DNA from: Xanthobacteraceae bacterium | GTDB taxonomy: Bacteria > Pseudomonadota > Alphaproteobacteria > Rhizobiales > Xanthobacteraceae | Assembly (NCBI GenBank): GCA_030043285.1 | Contig: JASHXZ010000321.1 | Coordinates: 1-5,482 of the forward strand | DNA length: 5,482 nt | Direction: 5' to 3' | Shown here: in pieces, positions 1 through 5,482 of the stretch | How positions within the stretch are numbered: the first letter of the stretch is position 1 | How the letters are laid out: each line of letters begins with the position of its first letter | Position numbers and translations under genes: made by a program | The notes under the pieces: model-generated | What the model was told of the DNA's origin: nothing | What the model saw: the letters and a program-made list of their open reading frames with translations, nothing else | Databases searched by the model: none

Positions 1-114
1 CAACAGGCGCGACGACGGTGCGTGCAACACGATTGCAAATTCCGGCCAGCGGATCATGCTGGCGGACGGGCCGCCGCAGCGATCAAAGCGGCTGCCCGCG
101 GGGTGCATCACTTC

Positions 115-831
115 ATGCCGGACCAAAATCCCGCCAGCGGACGCGGCGCCGCCGAAGCGCCGCCGCACTATCATGGCCACCGCGAGCGCCTGCGCGACCG
201 CTTCCGCGACGCCGGCGCCGATGCGGTGTCGGATTACGAGCTGCTCGAGCTCCTGCTGTTCCGCGCTTTGCCGCGCCGCGATGTCAAACCGCTCGCCAAA
301 TCGCTGCTCGAGGCCTTCGGCTCGTTCGCCGAAGTCATCACGGCGCCGCCGTCGCGGCTCCGCGATGTCGCGGGCATGGGCGACGCCGCCATCACCGAGC
401 TGAAAATCGTGCAGGCCGCAGCAAGCCGGCTCCTGCGCGGCGCAATTCAAAAGCGCCCGGTGCTGTCGTCATGGTCGGCCGTGCTCGACTATTGCCGCAC
501 CGCGCAGGCGTTTGCCGACCGCGAAGAGTTCCGTATCCTGTTCCTCGACAAGCGCAACCAGCTGATTGCCGACGAGGTGCAGCAGACCGGCACCGTCGAC
601 CACACGCCGGTCTATCCGCGTGAAGTGGTCAAGCGCGCACTGGAATTATCCGCCACCGCGATCGTCCTGGTGCACAATCATCCCGGCGGCGATCCAACGC
701 CGTCACGCGCCGACATCGACATGACCAAACAAATCGTCGACGTCGCCCGCGGCCTCGGCATCGAGGTGCACGATCACATTATCGTCGGCAAGCAAGGGCA
801 TGCGAGCCTGAAGGGGCTGAAGCTGATATGA
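115..831 (+). CDS. radC: RadC family JAMM/MPN-domain protein
   Basis: This is a 238-residue RadC (UPF0758) protein. The N-terminal part (about 18-107) begins with [13 protein letters not shown] and includes a helix-hairpin-helix-like segment with the hairpin G87-M-G89. The C-terminal JAB/MPN domain (about 118-238) carries a complete zinc-binding JAMM set: E170 in PREVV, H187-N-H189, S197 and D200 with HxHx7Sx2D spacing. The metal site therefore looks intact. The family was named for a repair phenotype, but the original E. coli radC102 allele was later assigned to recG, so the biochemical role is unsettled. I chose ATG 115 because family proteins begin shortly before the [10 protein letters not shown] block and a weak GGGGTG (100-105) lies 9 bases upstream. 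The frame stays open up to GTG 22 (269 residues) and GTG 103 is another option, but residues before M115 look non-conserved. The next gene follows on the same strand after 97 bp. Confidence 0.93.
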   Translation: MPDQNPASGRGAAEAPPHYHGHRERLRDRFRDAGADAVSDYELLELLLFRALPRRDVKPLAKSLLEAFGSFAEVITAPPSRLRDVAGMGDAAITELKIVQAAASRLLRGAIQKRPVLSSWSAVLDYCRTAQAFADREEFRILFLDKRNQLIADEVQQTGTVDHTPVYPREVVKRALELSATAIVLVHNHPGGDPTPSRADIDMTKQIVDVARGLGIEVHDHIIVGKQGHASLKGLKLI

Positions 832-855
832 CATTCGGCTAGGCCAGGATGAGTG

Positions 856-886
856 GGCTATAGCCTGCGACTTGCCGGGGTGGCAA
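856..886. repeat. Palindrome plus short stem-loop in the radC-DUF1080 gap
   Basis: Two inverted repeats sit close together between radC and the secreted-protein gene. The first is the perfect 10-bp palindrome GGCTATAGCC at 856-865. The second is TTGCC (872-876), a 5-nt loop, and GGCAA (882-886). Neither is followed by a T-run, so an intrinsic terminator is not supported. They could be an operator or a 5'-leader structure, but they are short enough to occur by chance in GC-rich DNA. Confidence 0.25.
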
Positions 887-913
887 ACTATGTCTCGGAT
901 GCGGCTCAAGCGC

Positions 914-919
914 AGGAGG
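914..919 (+). promoter_or_regulatory. Shine-Dalgarno site of the DUF1080 gene
   Basis: A perfect AGGAGG lies 9 nt upstream of ATG 929. It settles that start over the in-frame TTG at 872 and the in-frame ATGs at 890 and 899. Starting at 929 also places a clean signal peptide at the N-terminus, without an arginine-rich leader. Confidence 0.8.
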
Positions 920-928
920 AAGAGCGTC

Positions 929-1546
929 ATGAAACGCTGGTCAGTCATCGTCGCCGCGGTATTTCTCATGACCGCCTTGGGACTAGCTGCGCGCCCAGGC
1001 AACCAAGCGGCAGCGCAGGGCAGCGGCTGGGTCACGCTGTTCGACGGCGAGACTCTCAACAACTGGAAGCCGATCGGCACCGCCAACTGGCGGCTCGACA
1101 ACGGCGCGATCGTCGCCGACAGCGGCAACGGCTTTCTGGTGTCGAACAACGACTATGCGGATTTCGATCTGCGCGTCGAGTTCTGGATCGAAGCCAAGAC
1201 CAACAGCGGCGTTTTCATCCGCTGCACCGATCCCGCCAGCGTGACCGGCAAGACGGCCTACGAGGTGAATATCTGGGACACGCGGCCGGAACAGAAATAC
1301 GGCACCGGCGCGATCGTCGATGTTGGTGCAGTCGATCCGATGCCGCACGCCGCCGGCAAGTGGAACGTCTACGAGATCATCGCCAAGGGCGACACGTTCA
1401 CCGTCATACTCAATGGGCAGAAGACCGTGGACGGCGCCAAATCGGATAAATTCGCCAAGGGACGGATCGCGCTGCAGCACGGCAAAGGCGTTACCGACGA
1501 GAGCGGCGTGGTCAAGTTCCGCAAGGTTGAGATCAAGCCGCTCTAA
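929..1546 (+). CDS. Secreted DUF1080 / 3-keto-disaccharide hydrolase-fold protein
   Basis: This 205-residue exported protein consists of one DUF1080 (PF06439) domain. Residues 1-30 form a type I signal peptide: M-K-R-W, a hydrophobic stretch at about 5-20, and an AAAQ-type cleavage region near 27-30. There is no lipobox cysteine. The domain (about 33-205) shows the usual family landmarks: WVTLFDGETLNNW (34-46), NSGVFIR (92-98), YEVNIWD (111-117), GRIALQHG (178-185) and a closing VKFRKVEIKPL. The fold is a concanavalin/laminin-G-like beta sandwich. Characterised relatives hydrolyse 3-keto-glycosides in the periplasm, while many members have no tested activity. No glycoside 3-dehydrogenase or sugar transporter is visible nearby, so the substrate cannot be inferred. 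Length is typical of single-domain proteobacterial members. It converges on tsdA across 28 bp. The family call is firm and the catalytic activity uncertain. Confidence 0.9.
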   Translation: MKRWSVIVAAVFLMTALGLAARPGNQAAAQGSGWVTLFDGETLNNWKPIGTANWRLDNGAIVADSGNGFLVSNNDYADFDLRVEFWIEAKTNSGVFIRCTDPASVTGKTAYEVNIWDTRPEQKYGTGAIVDVGAVDPMPHAAGKWNVYEIIAKGDTFTVILNGQKTVDGAKSDKFAKGRIALQHGKGVTDESGVVKFRKVEIKPL

Positions 1547-1553
1547 GGTTCGT

Positions 1554-1567
1554 CGCGACCGATCGCG
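1554..1567. other. Small inverted repeat in the convergent gap
   Basis: CGCGA (1554-1558), a 4-nt loop, and TCGCG (1563-1567) form a perfect 5-bp stem in the 28 bp between the two convergent stop codons. It is in the right place for a shared bidirectional terminator, but the stem is short and has no T-tract on either strand. A terminator function is only a possibility. Confidence 0.2.
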
Positions 1568-1574
1568 CCGCTGA

Positions 1575-2609
1575 TCATCGCGCTGGTTGGGGTGGAGCCG
1601 ATCGATTGTCCGGCTCACCCGCGTTCGCCGGGCGCGAGGACGCGGCCAGTTCCTGCACTCTTGCGCGGATCGGCCCGAAAGGGCCGTATCTGTGCTGCTC
1701 CGGGCTGAAGCCATCGACGTACGGGTCGTATGGCGTATCGATCGGTTTCTGGAGCCGTACTGGAAAATCCCGATCGAGGTTTGCCTTCCGCGGCCTTTGC
1801 TGACTGACGATGTAGCCCGCGACATCGTAGGCCTCGACGTCCGCGAGCACCGGCGCACTGAAGGTGGTGCCGAACGGCATGTTGTGCATCGCATAAGCTG
1901 CGACGGTCAAAAGGCGGCTCATTCCGGCGCCGTTGTTGAAGCTGTCTGGCCCCCAGAGCGGCGGGAACTGATACCCCGCGCCGGCCTGGGCACGTTGACC
2001 AAGTCCATCCGCTCCGTGGCATGCCGCGCATACCTTGGCGAAAATCTGCGCACCATGAGGAAGATCCGCGGCACGCGTGGGCTCCTTGATCCTCAACGTG
2101 CCAGCGCCCACCAGTTTCGCGCCGTCGGGAATGCCGGTCGACAACCAGCGCATATAGGCGGAAAGCGCCGCCATTTCGCGGCTCTTAAGCGGCAGCGCTC
2201 GGCCGTTCATGCTGCGCTCCATGCAACCGTTGATACGATCCTCGAGCGTATCGACTGCGCCCTCCCGTCCACGGTATTGCGGGAATTGCCCCCAAACGCC
2301 CATGAGCGGCATGGCATACGGCTGGGTCGCACCCTTCAAATGACAGTTTTGGCAAGTCAAATTGTTGCCAGCCAAGCGTCTCGTCGCATCCGGTACCGTT
2401 GGTCCGATCTCATTCGCGGTATCGGTGAAAAGCGCGTGCCCATATTTGACGAGCGCGCCGAACGGATCGTCTCCGACTGCGGCGATATTTGGAGGCGCCC
2501 ACTGCGTGAGATCGATGGTGCTGTTCGCCGGGGTCGCCCCATCGGGGCCGGCCAGCGAGGCCGTGGCGCACAGCGCTGAAACGAGCAGAAGGAGCAGAAA
2601 CTGTTTCAT
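1575..2609 (-). CDS. tsdA: Diheme cytochrome c, thiosulfate dehydrogenase TsdA
   Basis: This 344-residue periplasmic diheme c-type cytochrome has a signal peptide at 1-20, cleaved after ASLA. The C14 region does not match a lipobox. Heme 1 is attached at C86-Q-N-C89-H90 and heme 2 at C194-A-A-C197-H198. Between them, RINGCMERSMNGRALP (125-140) supplies C129, at the position of the unusual axial cysteine that gives heme 1 His/Cys ligation in TsdA. M244 in NMPF, or M241, is the likely sixth ligand of heme 2. The segment QFPQYRGREGAVDTLEDRI and the C-terminal KPIDTPYDPYVDGF / QHRYGPFGPI block are also characteristic of TsdA. TsdA enzymes couple two thiosulfates into tetrathionate with release of two electrons, and some work in reverse. 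No tsdB or sox gene adjoins it. The start ATG 2609 has an SD and gives a clean signal peptide. The proline-rich tail after about 325 is probably disordered. Confidence 0.9.
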   Translation of the reverse strand: MKQFLLLLLVSALCATASLAGPDGATPANSTIDLTQWAPPNIAAVGDDPFGALVKYGHALFTDTANEIGPTVPDATRRLAGNNLTCQNCHLKGATQPYAMPLMGVWGQFPQYRGREGAVDTLEDRINGCMERSMNGRALPLKSREMAALSAYMRWLSTGIPDGAKLVGAGTLRIKEPTRAADLPHGAQIFAKVCAACHGADGLGQRAQAGAGYQFPPLWGPDSFNNGAGMSRLLTVAAYAMHNMPFGTTFSAPVLADVEAYDVAGYIVSQQRPRKANLDRDFPVRLQKPIDTPYDPYVDGFSPEQHRYGPFGPIRARVQELAASSRPANAGEPDNRSAPPQPAR

Positions 2610-2613
2610 GGCG

Positions 2614-2619
2614 CACCTC
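2614..2619 (-). promoter_or_regulatory. Shine-Dalgarno site of tsdA
   Basis: On the minus strand GAGGTG ends 4 nt before the ATG at 2609, so its GAGG core is 6 nt away. This supports the assigned start and translation of tsdA independent of upstream genes. Confidence 0.6.
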
Positions 2620-2699
2620 GTATCGAATCTGGCTCGCCGAAGCTGGTGGTAGCGAACGCTCCTCGCTGTTCGCCCTCAGTAGCGGAGAGTTCGATCGAC

Positions 2700-2856
2700 A
2701 TGCGCCACATTTTGCGCTCGTGCTCGGCGGACAATTTCCAAATCGACGCTGTCCAGATCCTCATCGAGGATACATGAGCTGGACGGCGAGGCGAAGCGCT
2801 ATGTCGCTTTTGACGGGGACAAGCAGTCGCTCGGCCGCATCGGACCGTGGCGCTGA
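2700..2856 (+). pseudogene. Possible frameshifted small coding remnant
   Basis: The gap between tsdA and the monooxygenase holds two abutting plus-strand segments that read like protein in different frames. From ATG 2700 (with GGAGAG at 2684-2689, 10 nt upstream) the first frame gives about 24 residues, ending NFQIDAVQILIEDT before TGA 2775-2777. One base later, from 2773, frame 1 gives HELDGEAKRYVAFDG and continues to IGPWR and a TGA at 2854-2856. Skipping one base near 2772 would join them into a protein of about 51 residues. Third positions are G/C-rich in both segments and favour the plus over the antisense frames. I do not recognise the family. It could be a decayed small gene, a sequencing indel in an intact one, or chance openness in GC-rich DNA. 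Confidence 0.27.
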
Positions 2857-2877
2857 CGCTATCCGGCGCCCGCTGAC

Positions 2878-4464
2878 CTATGCGCCGCCGACGGCTCGGC
2901 GCAGGACCCCGCGCGCGTCGTCGGGCGCGCCGTCGGCCGTCCACGCAACATAACGGTCCGGACGCACCAGGATCCATTTTGCCGCGTACGCGGTGCGGCC
3001 ATCCCGATAGCTGTCGCGTATGGTGTGCAGCGGAATGCCGAGCGCTTTCGCGGCATCGGCGAAGGCCGCGACGGCGCGGTCGTCGGCGTCGAAAGCCAGC
3101 AAGGTAAAATACGGCCCGAGCTCCTCGAACACATTGCGGCCGGATGACAGAAGTTGCGGCGGCAGGTGATGCCCGGCGCGCGCGGTGAATGTATGCGTGC
3201 CCCGCGCGCTCGAAGCGCCGCCCGGCGGGCCGGACACGATGGGCGAGCCTTCGTAATGCGGCTCGTAGGTCGTCACGCGCGGCACTGCGGCGCCCTGGTG
3301 CTCTTTCCAGGCGCCCTCGAATTCGGCGCGATCTTTGTCCGGACTGTAGCGGGCGAGAAAAGCCGCATCCTTTTGGATTCCGGCCTCGATGAAATCCCGC
3401 CCCGTCTCCAGAAAGATCGGCTGCCGCTCTTCGCTGTAGCTGCGCAACAGCGCGTCGCTACCCCAGCCTTCCAGCTTCGCGGCGAGCTTCCAGCCGAGGT
3501 TGGCGACGTCGTCGAGCCCGTTGTTGAGGCCGTAGCCGCCGTAAGGCGGATGCGAATGCGCGGCGTCGCCGGCAATGAACACGCGGCCGGCCTGGTAGCT
3601 CTCGGCAACGGCAATGCGCAAATCCCAGAAGCCGACATAATCGAAATCGCAGGCGAACGGAAAACCGGCGCATGTCTGCAACAGGCCGTGGAAATCGTAA
3701 TTATCGCGGGTGGTATTCGGCGGCACCGGCGAATGAAAGAACCAGCGCTCGCCAACGTCGACGCGGCCGAAGAACTGCCAGTAGCCTTTGAGCGCCGGGT
3801 GCAGCACCCGATAGGTGGAGCGCGGCGGAAAGCGCTTGAGCTTTTCGTGCAATTCGCGCGAGCGAAACAGCGCCAGCACCATGATCTGATTGAAGTCGGC
3901 ACCGCTGCGTTCGATGCCAACCTGGCGGCGCACGATGGAATGGCCGCCATCGCAACCGACCACGTAGTCGGTCTCTAAAATCTCGCGACGCGTTCCACCA
4001 TCCTCGGCAATGGTAACCCTGGCGCCGTCGGCATCCTGCGCGACGGTTTCGACCACCCAGCCGAACCGGCGCTCCACATTGGGCAGCCGTGCCAGACGTT
4101 GGCGCAGCACGTTCTCGACCAGATATTGCGGCAGCCGCTCGTTGTGCTGAAAGTAATACGTGTTGACGATCTCGCGCAGCGGCGGCGCATACCAATAATC
4201 GTTATTGAGATCGCGATACGCGATGATGCCGCTCATCGGAAACTCGGACGGCAGCATGCGCGCGGCGCGCACCGCGTCGGCGACGCCCCAGGCATAAAGG
4301 TGCTCCATCGAGCGCTGCGTGAGGTTCTGGCCCTTCGGAATAAGTTGCGGCTCTTTGCGCCGCTCGATCAAAGCGCATTTGACGCCACGAAGCCCGAGCT
4401 CGACCGCGAGCGCGACGCCGACCGGACCTCCGCCGACAATGACGACCTGATAACGCTTATCCAT
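2878..4464 (-). CDS. Class A FAD-dependent monooxygenase (aromatic hydroxylase type)
   Basis: This is a 528-residue cytoplasmic flavoprotein of the FAD_binding_3 (PF01494) family. These enzymes use NAD(P)H and O2 to hydroxylate usually phenolic rings. All three family fingerprints are visible: the dinucleotide-binding VVIVGGGPVG (G11-G16) followed by the ALIER acidic strand end; the DG motif in VVGCDGGHS (D172-G173); and the GD motif in FIAGDAAHSHPPYGGYG (G299-D300), followed by NNGLDDVANLGWKLA. Residues from about 425 to the end (ending VLRRAVGGA) match in position the thioredoxin-like C-terminal domain of MhpA/phenol hydroxylase relatives. Length is usual for that group. The start ATG 4464 precedes the first beta strand by six residues, but no clear SD is seen. 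It lies 95 bp downstream of the dehydrogenase gene on the same strand, possibly in one transcript. The substrate is unknown; MhpA-like or polyketide hydroxylase roles are alternatives. Confidence 0.9.
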   Translation of the reverse strand: MDKRYQVVIVGGGPVGVALAVELGLRGVKCALIERRKEPQLIPKGQNLTQRSMEHLYAWGVADAVRAARMLPSEFPMSGIIAYRDLNNDYWYAPPLREIVNTYYFQHNERLPQYLVENVLRQRLARLPNVERRFGWVVETVAQDADGARVTIAEDGGTRREILETDYVVGCDGGHSIVRRQVGIERSGADFNQIMVLALFRSRELHEKLKRFPPRSTYRVLHPALKGYWQFFGRVDVGERWFFHSPVPPNTTRDNYDFHGLLQTCAGFPFACDFDYVGFWDLRIAVAESYQAGRVFIAGDAAHSHPPYGGYGLNNGLDDVANLGWKLAAKLEGWGSDALLRSYSEERQPIFLETGRDFIEAGIQKDAAFLARYSPDKDRAEFEGAWKEHQGAAVPRVTTYEPHYEGSPIVSGPPGGASSARGTHTFTARAGHHLPPQLLSSGRNVFEELGPYFTLLAFDADDRAVAAFADAAKALGIPLHTIRDSYRDGRTAYAAKWILVRPDRYVAWTADGAPDDARGVLRRAVGGA

Positions 4465-4559
4465 CGGATTTGGGGCCTATGCGAAAGCGTGCCGAGGTCG
4501 GCGCTCCGCGCCAGCAAATAAGGCAGCGCCGCGGTGCCGTCCCCGCGCTCTCGTTGCAA
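4465..4559 (-). other. Intergenic gap with GC hairpin, dehydrogenase to monooxygenase
   Basis: These 95 bp separate two same-strand genes. They contain a perfect inverted repeat, GGCGC-TCC-GCGCC (4500-4512), with no T-run after it on either strand. I see no convincing promoter or SD for the downstream monooxygenase. The hairpin could be an mRNA-stability or processing element within a shared transcript. This is weak evidence. Confidence 0.25.
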
Positions 4560-5482
4560 TCATCGCGCGACTGCCCTGCCCCACGACCGCCACGGCGTTT
4601 CCGCAACCGGCGTCAGCGGCGCCTTGCCGGCTGCCCAGGCCAAGATGTTGTCGACGAGGAGCTGATCCATCCTGGCGCGCGTGTAGCGCGACCCCGAACC
4701 GAGATGCGGAAACAGCACGACGTTGTCCATCGCAATCAGTTCCGGCGGCACGTTCGGCTCTTTGGCATAGACGTCGAGGCCGGCCGAGAAGATGCGCTTC
4801 TCCTGTAAGGCCTTGATCAGCGCCTGCTCGTCGACCACCGAGCCGCGCGCCATGTTGATCAGAATGCCCTCCGGACCCAGCGCGTCGAGCACCTTGGCGT
4901 CGATCATGTTGGCGGTCGCGGCGCCGCCCGGCAGGATGGCGAGCAGGATGTCGACATCGCGCGCCATGTCGATGAGGCTTGGGTAATGGCGATACGGCAG
5001 ATGCGTGCGCTGCTGTCGCGCGTGATAGACCACCGGCACGCCGAAGGCGTCGAGCCGCCGCGCTATGGCCTGGCCGATGCCGCCCATGCCGACAAGCCCG
5101 ACGGTGCGGTCGCGCAAGGTTGCCTTGGTGAGCGGATAATCCTTCTCGCGCCATTTTCCGGCGCGCAAGTAGCGTTCGGCCTGCGGCAGTTCGCGCACCG
5201 TGCAGAGCAACAACCCGAGCGCGGTGTCGGCGACTTCTTCGTTCAGGACCCCCGGCGTGTTGGTGAGGATGACGCCGTGCGCCGCGGCCCATTTCGAATC
5301 CATGCGATCGTAGCCGACGCCGAAGCTGGCGACGATTTCCAGGTTCGGGAAGCGTTCCATGAAGCTGCCCGGAATTCGTTCGCTCGTGGCGCTGCAGGCG
5401 ATGGCGCGCACGTCCGCGTGCTCGGCGAGGAACGCCTCGCGATCCTTCGCCGCGTGCGCCTTATGGACAAGGCAAGCGCTTT
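4560..5482 (-). CDS. D-2-hydroxyacid dehydrogenase, HPR2/GhrB type (5' partial)
   Basis: This is a cytoplasmic NAD(P)H-dependent D-2-hydroxyacid dehydrogenase of the glyoxylate/hydroxypyruvate reductase group. The reading frame stays open to the window edge, giving 306 visible residues. Upstream of GTG 5411 the sequence still matches the family N-terminus (VHKAHAAKDREAFLAEHADV), so that GTG is internal and the true start lies outside, probably 10-20 residues away. The Rossmann fingerprint is VGLVGMGGIG, followed by VVYHARQQR, whose arginines suggest NADPH preference. The catalytic triad is present: Arg in NMARGSVVD (codon 4845-4847), Glu in YAKEPNVP (4758-4760) and His in LFPHLGSGS (4704-4706). 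The PHxGSG form, rather than PHIAS, is typical of plant HPR2-like reductases. It reduces glyoxylate, hydroxypyruvate or related 2-keto acids. It is upstream of the monooxygenase on the same strand. Confidence 0.9.
   Translation of the reverse strand, partial: SACLVHKAHAAKDREAFLAEHADVRAIACSATSERIPGSFMERFPNLEIVASFGVGYDRMDSKWAAAHGVILTNTPGVLNEEVADTALGLLLCTVRELPQAERYLRAGKWREKDYPLTKATLRDRTVGLVGMGGIGQAIARRLDAFGVPVVYHARQQRTHLPYRHYPSLIDMARDVDILLAILPGGAATANMIDAKVLDALGPEGILINMARGSVVDEQALIKALQEKRIFSAGLDVYAKEPNVPPELIAMDNVVLFPHLGSGSRYTRARMDQLLVDNILAWAAGKAPLTPVAETPWRSWGRAVAR

Noticed and set aside
983..1894. Long minus-strand ORF of about 303 codons across the DUF1080 gene and the end of tsdA
   Set aside because: It is antisense to a recognised DUF1080 gene and overlaps tsdA out of frame. 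It has an arginine-rich, low-complexity composition typical of shadow frames in GC-rich DNA.
1587..2579. Plus-strand ORF of about 330 codons opposite tsdA
   Set aside because: It lies antisense to the well-supported TsdA gene and shows no recognisable motif.
2606..2764. Minus-strand 52-codon ORF starting MRIWTASIWK whose TGA overlaps the tsdA ATG (ATGA), suggestive of translational coupling
   Set aside because: It has no SD before its ATG and poorer third-position G/C than the antisense frames. Its longer version runs into the monooxygenase as an arginine-rich shadow. tsdA has its own SD.
2761..2877. In-frame 38-codon extension of the monooxygenase after its TAG stop
   Set aside because: The monooxygenase is already full length, with the expected C-terminal ending. 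The extension is the codon-aligned antisense of the plus-strand remnant, and nothing suggests readthrough.
3154..3978. Plus-strand ORF of about 274 codons opposite the monooxygenase
   Set aside because: It is the mirror frame of a recognised FAD monooxygenase, with no independent start signal or family motif.
4477..5292. Minus-strand ORF of about 271 codons overlapping the dehydrogenase
   Set aside because: It is an out-of-frame, Arg/Ala/His-rich shadow of the dehydrogenase, which carries complete catalytic motifs in the other frame.
1..5482. CRISPR array, insertion sequence, tRNA or attachment site
   Set aside because: I found no regularly spaced direct repeats, terminal inverted repeats with a transposase, cloverleaf-like sequence or integrase-associated duplication on reading both strands.

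Overview
The window is high-GC DNA with codon use strongly biased to G/C in third position. The mix of genes (radC, a DUF1080 lipoprotein-sized secreted protein, a TsdA-type cytochrome, an aromatic-type flavin monooxygenase, and an HPR2-like 2-hydroxyacid dehydrogenase) suggests an alphaproteobacterium of the Hyphomicrobiales (Bradyrhizobium/Xanthobacteraceae-like). That placement is inferred from protein style and base composition. No rRNA or other phylogenetic marker is present.

Layout. Two genes lie on the plus strand at the left: radC (115-831, JAMM-motif protein) and, after a 97-bp gap with small inverted repeats, a secreted single-domain DUF1080/3-keto-disaccharide hydrolase-fold protein (929-1546). 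They converge on a minus-strand block across a 28-bp gap. Reading the minus strand from the right edge, the block holds a D-2-hydroxyacid dehydrogenase of the hydroxypyruvate/glyoxylate reductase type (4560 to the window edge, 5' end missing), a class A FAD monooxygenase (2878-4464), and a periplasmic diheme cytochrome c with all the hallmarks of thiosulfate dehydrogenase TsdA (1575-2609). The 95-bp gap between dehydrogenase and monooxygenase is compatible with co-transcription. The 268-bp gap before tsdA makes an independent promoter more likely.

The 268-bp gap (2610-2877) is the only stretch not explained by intact genes. It contains what looks like a short, frameshifted plus-strand coding remnant (about 2700-2856).

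How the genes may work together: the dehydrogenase and monooxygenase could serve a small-molecule (possibly aromatic) catabolic route, with the dehydrogenase handling a 2-keto/2-hydroxy acid product. TsdA would oxidise thiosulfate to tetrathionate in the periplasm and pass electrons to the respiratory chain. No sox, tetrathionate reductase, transporter or regulator gene is visible to tie these together. I see no CRISPR array, insertion sequence, tRNA, rRNA or convincing novel multi-gene system. The window reads mostly as ordinary chromosomal accessory metabolism.
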